Positions 22,806-31,675 of a stretch of DNA of 42,041 nt are shown here, one piece after another. Source of the stretch: Rothia nasimurium (GTDB lineage Bacteria; Actinomycetota; Actinomycetes; Actinomycetales; Micrococcaceae). The notes beneath the pieces are model-generated. The model ran no database searches. It had not been told where the DNA came from and worked only from the letters and a program-made list of their open reading frames with translations. Both the position numbers and the translations under genes were made by a program. The DNA lies in the NCBI RefSeq assembly GCF_004569295.1, contig NZ_SPQC01000026.1, forward strand, positions 1-42,041, read 5' to 3'. Positions within the stretch are counted from its first letter, which is position 1; the number at the start of each line of letters is the position of its first letter.

Positions 22806-22824
22806 AACAGAAAAGAGCCTCACC

Positions 22825-23523
22825 ATGACTGACTTCCTCACCCGCCCCCTGGCCCAAGAAACCCTAGCTGCCCCCAGCGTCCTTGAACTGCGCAACATCG
22901 TGCTGGACTACCCCGATGGCGTAGACGAGAAGGGAAACCCGCGCACCATGCGCGCCCTAGATCACGTGAACCTCACCGCAGGCCGCGGCGAGTTCATCGC
23001 CCTGACCGGTGCTTCTGGCTCGGGTAAGTCATCCCTGCTATCGGTTGCCGCCGGGCTCATCACCCCCACCACCGGGGCCCGCCTGATCAACGGCACCGAC
23101 ACCACCGCCTACAAGGACACCGACCTCGCAGCCCTGCGCCGCACCGACATCGGCATTATTTTCCAGCAGCCCAACCTCATTGCCTCCCTCACTGCCGCCG
23201 AACAGCTAGAGCTCACCGCCCGCATCAGTGGCGCCCGCGGGGCAGAACTCAAGGCCGCCCGCGCTACCGCTGCCGACCTGCTCGACATGGTAGGGCTGGG
23301 CGATGCCGCCAACCGCCGCGTACACCAGCTCTCCGGCGGCCAGCGTCAGCGCGTCAACATCGCCCGTGCCCTCATGGGCTCGCCCTCCCTGCTCCTGGCC
23401 GACGAACCCACCAGTGCCCTCGACGCCGAACGCTCCGCCGCCATCGTCGAGCTCCTGGCCAAGGTCACCGCCGAGTTCAACACCGCAACCCTCATGATTA
23501 CCCACGACCTTGAACAGGTGTAG
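22825..23523 (+). CDS. ABC transporter ATPase, HrtA-like, with early amber stop
   Basis: 232 residues from ATG 22825. Walker A GASGSGKSS at residues 62-70, Q-loop FQQPNL, signature LSGGQRQRV, Walker B LLLADEPTSALD and switch His in MITHDLEQV, so all ATP-binding motifs are intact. A TAG at 23521-23523 ends the frame right after LEQV; the same frame then continues LTDRVEHMVDGRL, the usual C-terminal strand of this family, to a second TAG at 23581-23583. The last 19 residues would be lost unless the amber is read through. Stability may suffer, catalysis need not. A TTG at 22786 was rejected as start. Confidence 0.8.
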   Translation: MTDFLTRPLAQETLAAPSVLELRNIVLDYPDGVDEKGNPRTMRALDHVNLTAGRGEFIALTGASGSGKSSLLSVAAGLITPTTGARLINGTDTTAYKDTDLAALRRTDIGIIFQQPNLIASLTAAEQLELTARISGARGAELKAARATAADLLDMVGLGDAANRRVHQLSGGQRQRVNIARALMGSPSLLLADEPTSALDAERSAAIVELLAKVTAEFNTATLMITHDLEQV

Positions 23524-23669
23524 CTCACCGACCGGGTCGAGCACATGGTCGACGGCCGCCTAGAGGGCTCACCGGCAGCCTAGGTTTTACTCTGAGAGAC
23601 AGCCAGCCCCGGGGTAAGCGGGCAGGGTAAACTTGAAGCGGTCAAAATAGCCTTTACAAGGACACACCC

Positions 23670-24521
23670 GTGATTAACTTTCACCGCAACGAACGCGCAG
23701 CCTCCCTGCCCGCCCATCTCTCCCGCTCCTGGCTGCTGGTCTCTGCCGCCGCAAGCGAAGAAACCATCGCCGCCGCCCTTGAATCAGAGGCCGACTCGGT
23801 CATCATCGACCTAGAGGACGGCTGCCCCGAAGAGCAAAAGGACGAGGCCCGCGAGCACATCATCGAGATGCTCAACAATGGCGCCTCAGCCTGGGTGCGT
23901 ATTAACGGCATCGAAAGTGACCACTGGGCCAAAGACCTTGAAGCCCTCAACCGGGCGAGCGGGCTCAAGGGCGTCATGTTGGCCATGACCGAGCACCCCG
24001 ACCACGTCACCCGCACCGCCATGATGCTCCCGGCAGGTACCCCCGTTATCGCTCTGATCGAAACCGCACTGGGCATGGTGAACGTTGTGCGTATCGCAAA
24101 GGCCCCCGGCACCTTCCGTCTGGCCTTCGGCGTGGGTGACTACCGCCGCGATACCGGCGTCTCCGCAGACCCTATCGCCCTGGCCTATGCTCGCTCCCAG
24201 CTGGTTCTGGCCTCCCGCGTGGGCGGCCTGGCTGGCCCCATCGACGGCCCCTCCGTCGGCAAGCACGGCGGCGACCTGCTTAAAGACTGCGCGGTAACCG
24301 CTAGCCATGGTATGACCGGCAAGCTCACCCTCGACCCCGGCCAGACCGAAACCATCAACGTGGGCCTGGCCCCCAGTGCTGATGAAATCGAGTGGGCCCG
24401 CGAGTTACTCCAGAAGAGCGAAGGCGACTCCGTGCCTAAGGACGGCTCCTACCTGCCCCGTCTGGCCCGCGCCCGCAAGGTCTCATCCCTGGCTAAGACC
24501 TACGGCCTGTGGCGTAGCTAG
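23670..24521 (+). CDS. HpcH/HpaI aldolase / citrate lyase beta (CitE-like) protein
   Basis: 283 residues. TIM-barrel CitE-like protein with IIDLEDGCPEEQKDEAR near residue 46 and ALIETALGM near residue 129, the Asp and Glu ligands of Mg2+, and FGVGDYRRDTGV near residue 152. No citrate lyase alpha or gamma gene is nearby, so it is not part of a citrate lyase complex; stand-alone homologues act on malyl-CoA or citramalyl-CoA or similar acyl-CoAs. Substrate not resolvable. GTG start with CAAGGACAC 8 bases upstream. Short gene 24557-24793 follows 35 bases later. Confidence 0.8.
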   Translation: MINFHRNERAASLPAHLSRSWLLVSAAASEETIAAALESEADSVIIDLEDGCPEEQKDEAREHIIEMLNNGASAWVRINGIESDHWAKDLEALNRASGLKGVMLAMTEHPDHVTRTAMMLPAGTPVIALIETALGMVNVVRIAKAPGTFRLAFGVGDYRRDTGVSADPIALAYARSQLVLASRVGGLAGPIDGPSVGKHGGDLLKDCAVTASHGMTGKLTLDPGQTETINVGLAPSADEIEWARELLQKSEGDSVPKDGSYLPRLARARKVSSLAKTYGLWRS

Positions 24522-24556
24522 AAGAACTCCCAGGTGGCAGCGGTAGGGTAGGTAGC

Positions 24557-24793
24557 GTGAAGAATTATCTTGGTTTTCAAACCCGCAGGACGCCCCGCGG
24601 TGGCTTCTCCCGCGGGTTCCTGCTGCTCTTTGCCCTGCTCCTGGTACCCTCACTGGCCCTCTGGGGCTTTTACCGCTGGCTCTTCGCCAACGATACCCAC
24701 CTGCTGGTAGTACCCTTCCTAGCGGTTGTTACCGCCTGGATCTGGGCCTACCTGATTGGCTATGGAGCCGAAAACCACATGGACGACGACTAG
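24557..24793 (+). CDS. Small membrane protein
   Basis: 78 residues starting at GTG (GGTAGG upstream). Basic N-terminus (RRTPRGGFSRG) followed by two hydrophobic helices (about residues 20-42 and 47-68) and an acidic tail HMDDD. No family recognised. It may be co-transcribed with the CitE-like gene and ends before a strong bidirectional terminator. Confidence 0.55.
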   Translation: MKNYLGFQTRRTPRGGFSRGFLLLFALLLVPSLALWGFYRWLFANDTHLLVVPFLAVVTAWIWAYLIGYGAENHMDDD

Positions 24794-24857
24794 CCCACCG
24801 CCCGAGGCGCAGGCCCCAGGAAGGTGGGGTGGCTCGTCCGCCCGGCCTCAAACCGGC

Positions 24858-24911
24858 AGCAAAAATCTCGCGGCCCGCACCTAAACCGGTGCGGGCCGCG
24901 AGATTTTTGCT
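24858..24911. terminator. Bidirectional terminator with 24-bp perfect arms
   Basis: 24858-24881 and 24888-24911 are perfectly complementary, with the 6-base loop TAAACC. The outer five pairs are A/T, giving T-runs on both strands, so it ends both the plus-strand small gene and the minus-strand tRNA-Thr transcript. Confidence 0.9.
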
Positions 24912-24913
24912 AA

Positions 24914-24988
24914 TGGAGCCCCCAGTCAGATTCGAACTGACGACCTTTTCTTTACGAGGGAAATGCTCTACCCCTGAGCTATGGAGGC
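24914..24988 (-). tRNA. tRNA-Thr (CGU)
   Basis: On the minus strand GCCTCCA (from 24988) pairs with TGGGGGC (one G-T), then discriminator T and CCA ending at 24914. Anticodon loop CTCGTAA gives CGU. The base of the anticodon stem has one C-A mismatch. T-arm GTCAG-TTCGAAT-CTGAC. Confidence 0.93.
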
Positions 24989-25112
24989 CTGTTCCTACCC
25001 CTCTATCAGGGGCGAACGAAAGAAAACTTTACCAGAAAGAGAGGGCTGCAACCACCGGTTGCGTGCACCGCTGACCAAAAGAGCGGTACCTCCAATCTTA
25101 GATTTTGTGGCC

Positions 25113-25118
25113 TATAAC
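25113..25118 (+). promoter_or_regulatory. -10 box of a leaderless aminotransferase mRNA
   Basis: TATAAC ends 6 bases before the ATG at 25125, and no ribosome-binding site precedes it; same spacing as at upp and nagB. Confidence 0.45.
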
Positions 25119-25124
25119 ACTAGA

Positions 25125-26270
25125 ATGGATGGCATGACAAGTTCACAGCGCTCCGGGCTGCACCCCCGCCCGGTTTTCAATCAGCTCCCCAAGTACGCCG
25201 CAGGTAAACCCCCGGCACCGGTTGAGGGGCTTACCCAGTACAAGCTCTCATCCAACGAGAACCCCTTCGGGCCGGTGGCCTCGGTTGCTCAGATTCTGGC
25301 TGAGTTCGATACCGTCCACCGCTACCCCGACCCGCTCTCTACCGCCCTGCGTACTGCGCTAGGGGAGCACCTGGAGGTTGACCCCAAGGATATCGTCACC
25401 GGCGCAGGAAGCCTAGGTGCCCTGACCCAGATTCTGACCACCTTTGCAGGTACCTACGCCGACGGTGTGCAGGACGAAGTTATCTACGCCTGGCGCTCCT
25501 TTGAGGCCTACCCCATCTGCGTTGGCCTGGTCGGTGCTAAGAGCGTGCAGGTGCCCAACCTGCCCAACGGCGCCCATGACCTAGATACCATGGCTGCAGC
25601 CGTGACCGACCAGACCCGCGTCATCCTTATCTGTACCCCCAATAACCCTACCGGCCCGGCCGTCACCGAATCACAGATGCGTGACTTCCTGGCCAAGGTG
25701 CCCAGCGACGTACTCGTGGTGATTGACGAGGCCTACTTTGAGTTCTGTGCGGCCTCCGAGATTCCCGAAGGTCAAGAACCTCCCGTCAACGGCCTGGACG
25801 TCTACCCCGACTACCCCAACGTCGCTATTCTACGCACCTTCTCCAAGGCTCAGGGTCTGGCTGGTTTGCGCGTGGGCTACTCCATCACCCACCCCGAGGT
25901 CACCGCCCACCTGCGCGTGGGTGCCACCCCCTTTGCGGTGAGTGCTCTGGCTGAAAAGGCTGCCGTGGCCTCCCTTGATCACAATGATGAGGTCATGGAG
26001 CGTGTGGAGCACCTGGTGGCTGAGCGCGAAAAGGTCGTCGCCGAGCTCCAGGAGCTGGGCTACTGGGTACCCGAAACCCGAGCCAACTTCGTCTGGCTTC
26101 CCCTGGGCGAGCACTCGGCAGCCTTCGCTGCCCTGGCAGAAGCTAACGCCCTGTCCGTGCGCGCCTTCGCAGGCGAGGGTGTGCGCGTGAGCATCGGTGA
26201 GGACGGGGCCAACGCCCGCCTGCTCACAATCGCAGCAGAGTTCGAAGAGCGCACCACCAAGCCCCTCTAG
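25125..26270 (+). CDS. Histidinol-phosphate / aromatic aminotransferase (HisC-like)
   Basis: 381 residues of the class I/II PLP aminotransferase fold. Conserved YKLSSNENPFGP at the N-terminus, RYPDP near residue 65, GAGSLG phosphate loop, PNNPTGP with the cofactor-contacting Asn, DEAYFEF, and the PLP lysine in FSKAQGLAGLRVGY. This signature is HisC or the actinobacterial phenylalanine aminotransferase (Pat); both have FSKAxGLAGLR. No his genes are adjacent, which favours Pat slightly. Start set at ATG 25125 because a TATAAC box ends 6 bases earlier, implying leaderless translation. Confidence 0.85.
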   Translation: MDGMTSSQRSGLHPRPVFNQLPKYAAGKPPAPVEGLTQYKLSSNENPFGPVASVAQILAEFDTVHRYPDPLSTALRTALGEHLEVDPKDIVTGAGSLGALTQILTTFAGTYADGVQDEVIYAWRSFEAYPICVGLVGAKSVQVPNLPNGAHDLDTMAAAVTDQTRVILICTPNNPTGPAVTESQMRDFLAKVPSDVLVVIDEAYFEFCAASEIPEGQEPPVNGLDVYPDYPNVAILRTFSKAQGLAGLRVGYSITHPEVTAHLRVGATPFAVSALAEKAAVASLDHNDEVMERVEHLVAEREKVVAELQELGYWVPETRANFVWLPLGEHSAAFAALAEANALSVRAFAGEGVRVSIGEDGANARLLTIAAEFEERTTKPL

Positions 26271-26282
26271 GGCAGACGGACG

Positions 26283-26312
26283 GTAGGCGGGCGGGGCTGT
26301 CCGCCCGCCTAC
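26283..26312 (+). terminator. Hairpin after the aminotransferase gene
   Basis: GTAGGCGGGCGG (26283-26294) pairs perfectly with CCGCCCGCCTAC (26301-26312) across GGCTGT; no T-run follows. Confidence 0.6.
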
Positions 26313-26323
26313 CCCCAACTTAT

Positions 26324-26352
26324 TTGCAATTAATCCCTCAAAATTCTAAAAA
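26324..26352 (+). promoter_or_regulatory. Promoter of the 2-oxoacid dehydrogenase operon
   Basis: TTGCAA (26324-26329), 17-base spacer, TAAAAA (26347-26352), in the only AT-rich stretch before the operon. Leader of about 65 bases. Confidence 0.45.
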
Positions 26353-26422
26353 TAGACCCTCTCTGCCCACCGGCAGGCGTAGGGTTAAGAAAAGGTACTA
26401 ACAGAGCAAGACCGGAGACCCC

Positions 26423-27598
26423 ATGTCACAGACGCAAAACCCCACCAACCCCTGGGGAACGCCAGAGCGTATCCAGCTCATGAACGAAGCGGGTGAAACC
26501 ACCCCCCACACCAGCTTCTCAGCCTACGCCGACGAACTCACCGGCGAAGACCTCAAAGACATGTACCGCACCATGGCCCTGACCCGCCGCTTCTGCGACG
26601 AAATGACCTCCCTGCAACGCCAGGGGCAGCTGGCCCTCTGGGTTCCCTCCCGTGGGCAGGAAGCTGCCCAGGTGGCGTCCGCTCGGGCCCTTGCTGCCAA
26701 CGACTACATCTTCCCCTCCTACCGCGACCACGGGGTCCTCCTCGAGCGCGGCATCACCCCCGAAGAAATCACCCCCCTCTTCCGAGGCTCGGGCACCCTG
26801 GGATGGGACGCCAAAAAACACAACGTACACTCCTACACCCTGGTGCTGGCCGCCCAGGTACTCCACGCCACGGGCTACGCCATGGGCCTAAACCTCGACG
26901 CCGAGATTCAGGCAGAAACCGGTCAGGCCCAGACCGGCCAGGGGCAAGGAACCGGCCCCGAACAGGACGCCGAGAAACCCGCCGTAGCCGTCTACTTTGG
27001 CGACGGGGCAACCACCGAAGGCGACGTACACGAATCTATGGTCTTTGCGGCCAGCTACAACCCGCCCGTCCTTTTCTTCGTGCAAAACAACCACTGGGCC
27101 ATCTCTGTGCCCTTTAGCGTGCAGTCCCGCGTGCCCATCTCAACCCGCGCCGCCGGGTACGGTTTCGAGGGCCTGCGCGTGGACGGCAACGACGTGCTAG
27201 CCGTCTACGCCGCCACCCGCTACGCCATGGACAAAATCAGGGCGGGGGAGGGGCCCGTGCTGATTGAGGCAGAAACCTACCGGCTCGGCCCCCACACCAC
27301 AGCCGACGACCCCACCAAGTACCGCCCCGAAGACCACGGTGCCACCTACGAGCCGCTCGACCCCATGGTGCGCCTCGAAGCCTACCTGCGCTCAACCGGC
27401 CAGGCCGTTGACGCCTTCTTCGACGAGGTCACCGCCTACACCAAAGAGCAGGTGAAGGGCGTCCGCTCCTACGTTCTTTCCAGCGAACCCGACACCTTCG
27501 AAACCTACCTGAACCGCGCCTACGCGGCCCCCCACCAGCAGGTTGAGGACGACCGCGCCTTCTACCGCGCCTACAACGACGGCTTCGAGGAGGACTAA
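26423..27598 (+). CDS. 2-oxoacid dehydrogenase E1 alpha (pyruvate or branched-chain type)
   Basis: 391 residues. ThDP-binding motif GDGATTEGDVHE...NN (from about residue 193 to 218) and YRLGPHTTADDP phosphorylation-loop-like segment near residue 290, as in BCKDH and PDH E1 alpha. Catalyses decarboxylation of a 2-oxoacid with transfer to lipoate. Unusual: a Gln/Gly/Thr-rich insert of about 25 residues (ETGQAQTGQGQGTGPEQ, near residues 160-180) just before the ThDP motif. First gene of the E1a-E1b-E2 operon. Motifs resemble BkdA/PdhA of Gram-positives; substrate undecided. Confidence 0.9.
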   Translation: MSQTQNPTNPWGTPERIQLMNEAGETTPHTSFSAYADELTGEDLKDMYRTMALTRRFCDEMTSLQRQGQLALWVPSRGQEAAQVASARALAANDYIFPSYRDHGVLLERGITPEEITPLFRGSGTLGWDAKKHNVHSYTLVLAAQVLHATGYAMGLNLDAEIQAETGQAQTGQGQGTGPEQDAEKPAVAVYFGDGATTEGDVHESMVFAASYNPPVLFFVQNNHWAISVPFSVQSRVPISTRAAGYGFEGLRVDGNDVLAVYAATRYAMDKIRAGEGPVLIEAETYRLGPHTTADDPTKYRPEDHGATYEPLDPMVRLEAYLRSTGQAVDAFFDEVTAYTKEQVKGVRSYVLSSEPDTFETYLNRAYAAPHQQVEDDRAFYRAYNDGFEED

Positions 27599-27601
27599 AT
27601 C

Positions 27602-28603
27602 ATGTCAGACCAGACCCCTCAGCAGGGCACCGAGACCCTAACCCTAGCTAAGGCTATTACCCGCGCCCTACACGATGAAATGACCGCCAACCGCAAGGTC
27701 CTGGCCCTGGGCGAAGACATCGGCAAACTCGGCGGCGTCTACCGCGTAACCGACGGCCTGCAAAAAACCTTTGGCCCCACCCGCGTCATGGATACCCCCC
27801 TGGGAGAATCCGGCATTATCGGAACCTCCATCGGTATGGCCCTGCGCGGCTACCGACCCGTACCCGAAATTCAGTTCGACGGTTTTGTCTTCCCCGGCTT
27901 CAACCAGATCACCTCGCAGCTCTCTAAAATGCACGGCCGCACCCACGGCCAGTACGAGGTGCCCGTTACCGTCCGTATTCCCTACGGCGGCATGATCGGC
28001 TCGGTAGAGCACCACTCGGAGTCCCCCGAAGCCCTCTTCACCCACACCCCGGGCCTGCGCGTGGTGACCCCCTCGTCCCCCCACGACGCCTACTGGATGC
28101 TCCGCAAAGCCATCGCCCACCCCGACCCGGTCATCTACTTCGAGCCTAAGCGCCGCTACTGGATGAAGGGCGAGGTCAACTTCGCAGATACCGACTTCGA
28201 CCCCTTTACCGCCCAGGTGGTGCGAGAAGGCGAAGACCTGACCATCGCCACCTACGGCCCGCTGGTTCCTGTGGCCCTGGCTGCCGCCCAGGCCGAGGTT
28301 GAGGACGGCCACTCCATCGAGGTCATAGACCTGCGCTCCCTCTCACCGCTTGATATCCCCACCATCGAAGCTTCGGTACAAAAAACCGGCCGCCTGGTCG
28401 TGGCCCACGAGGCCCCCACCTTCGGCGGCATCGGCTCAGACATCGCAGCCGCCATCACCGAGCGCTGCTTCTACCACCTCGAGGCCCCCGTGATCCGCGT
28501 GGGCGGCTACCACATGCCCTACCCGGTCTCCCGCGTCGAAGAAGAGTACGTGCCCGGCATAGACCGCCTGCTCGAAGCCGTCGACCGTTCCCTGGCCTAC
28601 TAA
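27602..28603 (+). CDS. 2-oxoacid dehydrogenase E1 beta
   Basis: 333 residues with the standard beta-subunit blocks: [14 protein letters not shown] near residue 38, [17 protein letters not shown] near 62, [18 protein letters not shown] and [17 protein letters not shown]. Forms the alpha2beta2 ThDP enzyme with the preceding gene, which ends 3 bases earlier. TGGAGGAGGA-type purines overlap the upstream stop region. E3 is not encoded nearby. Confidence 0.92.
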   Translation: MSDQTPQQGTETLTLAKAITRALHDEMTANRKVLALGEDIGKLGGVYRVTDGLQKTFGPTRVMDTPLGESGIIGTSIGMALRGYRPVPEIQFDGFVFPGFNQITSQLSKMHGRTHGQYEVPVTVRIPYGGMIGSVEHHSESPEALFTHTPGLRVVTPSSPHDAYWMLRKAIAHPDPVIYFEPKRRYWMKGEVNFADTDFDPFTAQVVREGEDLTIATYGPLVPVALAAAQAEVEDGHSIEVIDLRSLSPLDIPTIEASVQKTGRLVVAHEAPTFGGIGSDIAAAITERCFYHLEAPVIRVGGYHMPYPVSRVEEEYVPGIDRLLEAVDRSLAY

Positions 28604-28620
28604 AGCCCGAAAGGCACACC

Positions 28621-30144
28621 ATGTCACAGATCTTTAACCTGCCCGATGTGGGCGAAGGCCTCACCGAGGCAGAAATCCTCAGCTGGAAGGTAGCCCCCGG
28701 CGACACCGTCGAGGTCAACGACATACTCGTTGAAATCGAGACCGCCAAGTCGGTCGTTGAGCTGCCCTCCCCCTACGAGGGCACCGTGCAGGAGCTCATG
28801 GTTGACGAGGGCGAGACGGTAGAGGTAGGCACCCCCATTATCGCTATCGCCGGGGAAGGCGCCGAAGATGGCGGGGGGAGTAGGCCTGCGGCAGAGCGTC
28901 CGGACGCCGCCCCCCAGCAGGCCGCCGCACCGGCAGGGGAGCAGGGCGGTGGCAACGCCCTGGTAGGCTCGGGCCCCAAGGCCGACCCCGTCAAACGCCG
29001 GGTCCGCAAGAAAGCTAGTCAGCCCGCTGCTGCATCAGCCCAGCTGCCTGCGGCACCTGCCGGCGCTGCTGTGTCAGCTCAGGTACCTGACTCTGCACCG
29101 CTGGGTACCGACAGCCGCCGCCAGCTGCTGACCGGCCTGCCTGCCCGCGCGGGCAAGCTCTTGGGCGAAGGCGGCAAGGGAATGCTCCGACGCCTGGGAA
29201 GCCATGAGCTACCCGCAGAAACCGGCACCAGCGAGGTACCCCGCCGCCAGCCCCTGGCCAAGCCCCCCGTACGTAAAGCCGCCCAAGATATGGGCATCGA
29301 CCTAGCCCAGGTCATCCCCACCGGGGAGCAGGGGCAGGTCACCAAACGCGACTTGCTCAACTACGCAGCCCACCTGAGCCTCACCGAACAGGCCAGCGTC
29401 ACCGACACTACCGACCCCACCAGCTTCTGGATTCCCGCCGGTGCTGGCGGCGACCGTATCGAACGTATCAAGGTCAAGAGCGTCCGCAAGGCCACCGCCA
29501 AAGCCATGGTCGAGTCAGCCTTCAAGGCGCCCCATGTCTCAATCTTCGTCGATGTAGACGCCACCCGCACCATGGAATTCGTCAAGCGCCTCAAAAAATC
29601 ACCCCAGTTTGAGGGCGTCAAAGTCACTCCGCTACTGATTCTGGCCAAGGCCGTTATCTGGGCAACCGCCCGCACTCCGCAGGTCAACGCCACCTGGACA
29701 GACTCCGAGATTCAGATTAAGCACTTCATGAACCTCGGCATCGCCGCAGCCACCCCGCGCGGCCTGATGGTTCCCAACATCAAGGACGCCCAGACCATGA
29801 ACCTGCGCGAGCTGGCCCTGGCCCTCAACGACCTGACCACCCGGGCCCGCGAAGGTAAAACCCAGCCCACCGAAATGCAGCAGGGCACCATGACCATCAC
29901 CAACATCGGCTCTCTGGGTATTGATACCGGAACCCCGATTATCAACCCCGGTGAGGCCGCCATCATTGCCTTCGGCACCATCAAGCAGAAGCCCTGGGTC
30001 GTAGACGGCGAAGTGATTCCCCGCTGGGTCACAACCCTGGGCGGTTCCTTTGACCACCGCGTCCTTGACGGTGACCTCTCGGCTAAGTTCCTGGCAGATG
30101 TCGCTTCGATTCTCGAAGAACCGGCCCTGCTCCTGGACATGTAA
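28621..30144 (+). CDS. 2-oxoacid dehydrogenase E2, dihydrolipoamide acyltransferase
   Basis: 507 residues. One lipoyl domain (residues 1-80) with lipoylation Lys in [12 protein letters not shown], an Ala/Pro/Gln-rich linker (about 85-215) carrying a basic patch, a peripheral-subunit-binding domain with [20 protein letters not shown] near residue 220, and the CAT domain ending [17 protein letters not shown], which contains the catalytic HRVLDG His and Asp. Transfers the acyl group to CoA. Ends the three-gene operon; 17 bases after E1 beta. Chain length is typical of single-lipoyl BCKDH E2. Confidence 0.93.
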   Translation: MSQIFNLPDVGEGLTEAEILSWKVAPGDTVEVNDILVEIETAKSVVELPSPYEGTVQELMVDEGETVEVGTPIIAIAGEGAEDGGGSRPAAERPDAAPQQAAAPAGEQGGGNALVGSGPKADPVKRRVRKKASQPAAASAQLPAAPAGAAVSAQVPDSAPLGTDSRRQLLTGLPARAGKLLGEGGKGMLRRLGSHELPAETGTSEVPRRQPLAKPPVRKAAQDMGIDLAQVIPTGEQGQVTKRDLLNYAAHLSLTEQASVTDTTDPTSFWIPAGAGGDRIERIKVKSVRKATAKAMVESAFKAPHVSIFVDVDATRTMEFVKRLKKSPQFEGVKVTPLLILAKAVIWATARTPQVNATWTDSEIQIKHFMNLGIAAATPRGLMVPNIKDAQTMNLRELALALNDLTTRAREGKTQPTEMQQGTMTITNIGSLGIDTGTPIINPGEAAIIAFGTIKQKPWVVDGEVIPRWVTTLGGSFDHRVLDGDLSAKFLADVASILEEPALLLDM

Positions 30145-30160
30145 AAGAGCCGGGAAAGCA

Positions 30161-30195
30161 CAAGGCCCGGGCACTCAAAGAGCGCCCGGGCCTTG
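30161..30195. terminator. Hairpin after the E2 gene
   Basis: CAAGGCCCGGGC (30161-30172) pairs with GCCCGGGCCTTG (30184-30195) across an 11-base loop. No T-run. Confidence 0.65.
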
Positions 30196-30274
30196 CAGCA
30201 CACGGTAACCTCGCTGGCCCCGCTGGAAGTTCAACCTGATGGCTAAAAACCAACGGAACAAGTGTGAACATAGT

Positions 30275-30304
30275 GAGGCTCCCGCCGGTTAGGGCGGGAG
30301 CCTC
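30275..30304. terminator. Second hairpin in the convergent region
   Basis: GAGGCTCCCGCC (30275-30286) pairs with GGCGGGAGCCTC (30293-30304) across GGTTAG. No T-run on either side; may back up the first hairpin. Confidence 0.55.
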
Positions 30305-30658
30305 GCAACGCCAAGGTACGAAACCTGGAGCATAATCCGAATTATCTCCCCCAAGAAATCCGAATCTATGGGCACTGAGCCCACATAGGTTCAGGTCTCG
30401 TAGGTTACCTTATGCCCTTGAAGTGCCTCCCTTGATAATCTCTGGGTCAGTCCCCCAACGTCGCCAGAACACCGAGTCCCCCGACTCGATGCAAGAAGCA
30501 CTCAAGTTACTTAAATTTTAGCTGAGCCCATTGGGGGGGTGTATGTCCTCATATAGGGTGACACTAGGGCGTAAGCTGTGGGCAGTAGCCTGACTGCTTC
30601 CCTCAAAATGCCCCCAAGACTGCCCCACCAGAGGTGGAATCTCCAGACTATATAAGCC

Positions 30659-31675
30659 CTAGAAACGCTCAATCACACCGGTCTGCGAAATCTCGATAGC
30701 GCTAGGCTCTTCGTCCTCTGAGTTGCCGTCGTGCACCAGCATAACGGCGGTCTGGTCATCGGCGGGGAAGGCACGCACCGTGATAGTACCGCCTGACGCG
30801 TTATCAAAAAGATCGACCGCGCACTGGGTAAGGACCAGCGAGACGCGGGAGGGTAGGGCCGAGCCGCGCTCGTCCAGAATATCGACCTTGACCCCGCGCT
30901 GACGGGCCAGCCAGGCGGCGTCCAGAATCTCCTTATTCACGATGTAGCGGCCACGAATCGTATCGCGCAACTGGGCTTCGGTGAAGCGGAATTCGTCCAT
31001 CTCGGTGCGGGTCACCGGCGACTCGTTGTAGGCGATACGGTGCAGCATATCCTCGGTCAGGGCACGGACCTCCTGCACGCGATGGGTGGCAATAGCGCCC
31101 ATATCTGTCTCTTCGGCGCGCCCGGCGTCCGCGATAATGCGCATACCGCGGGCCTGCCTGGTCTTAGAGACCGCCTGCTCAATCTGCTTGGGCACAATCA
31201 TGCTCACCAGCATGAGCAGGAAAGAGATAGCAAACTCGGTAGAGAGCGTCAGGCGGGTATCGAAATAGTTGGTGTGCCAGCTCAGCACCAGCACCACAAA
31301 ACCACAAAAGAAGAGCCAGCCGAAGAAGGTGTGGCGGCGCAGCACCAGGCCCGCAGCCAGCAGGGTATAGGCCATGAGGGGCCAGGAGAGATTGGAGAAG
31401 GTAATCGAGTGGCTGATGGCGCTCAGGGTGGTATCGACCGAGTTGAGAGCGAGCACCATGATAATGGGCATCATGATGTCGGGCAGAGCCAGGCGCTTGG
31501 TGGGCAGGAAGACCGGCAGCGCGGCTAGCGCGTAGAGACTCAGCAGGATAGCCCAGTGGGGGGCGCGGGTGACGGTGTAGTGGTCGTACCAGAAGAAGAA
31601 AGACCCCAGAATCAGCAGGGTGACGGTGCCCAGAATGAGGGTGAGGATGCGGGAGCGGTAGTACTTAGCCAGCAT
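30659..31675 (-). CDS. Membrane protein with degenerate kinase-like C-terminal domain
   Basis: 338 residues. Five or six transmembrane helices (about residues 12-170) are followed by a cytoplasmic helical linker (TEDMLHRIAYNESPV) and a domain with VLTQCAVDLFDNASGGTITVRAF and AVMLVHDG, which looks like the fold of a histidine kinase ATPase domain but lacks a usable His box, DxGxG and G2 box. Its start overlaps the end of the kinase gene by 11 bases, so translation is coupled. Probably a sensory or regulatory partner of the kinase; no ATP-binding role can be supported. Confidence 0.65.
   Translation of the reverse strand: MLAKYYRSRILTLILGTVTLLILGSFFFWYDHYTVTRAPHWAILLSLYALAALPVFLPTKRLALPDIMMPIIMVLALNSVDTTLSAISHSITFSNLSWPLMAYTLLAAGLVLRRHTFFGWLFFCGFVVLVLSWHTNYFDTRLTLSTEFAISFLLMLVSMIVPKQIEQAVSKTRQARGMRIIADAGRAEETDMGAIATHRVQEVRALTEDMLHRIAYNESPVTRTEMDEFRFTEAQLRDTIRGRYIVNKEILDAAWLARQRGVKVDILDERGSALPSRVSLVLTQCAVDLFDNASGGTITVRAFPADDQTAVMLVHDGNSEDEEPSAIEISQTGVIERF

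Larger units (their letters stand above)
30145..30658. other. Convergent 514-bp intergenic region without a credible gene
   Basis: Between the stop of E2 (plus) and the stop of the kinase-like gene (minus). Holds two strong hairpins (30161-30195 and 30275-30304), a small hairpin CGAGTC-CCCC-GACTCG (30473-30488), a G7 tract (30533-30539), a direct repeat AATCCGAAT (30334-30342 and 30357-30365) and the near-palindrome ATAATCCGAATTAT (30332-30345). Lower in GC than flanking genes. A small RNA or a remnant of lost DNA could lie here; nothing identifiable. Confidence 0.5.

Noticed and set aside
23670-24521. Citrate lyase beta subunit of a citrate fermentation operon
   Set aside because: No citD, citF or citC genes nearby; kept as a stand-alone CitE-like protein.
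25830-26318. Minus-strand frame opposite the aminotransferase gene
   Set aside because: No homology features and the plus-strand gene is intact.
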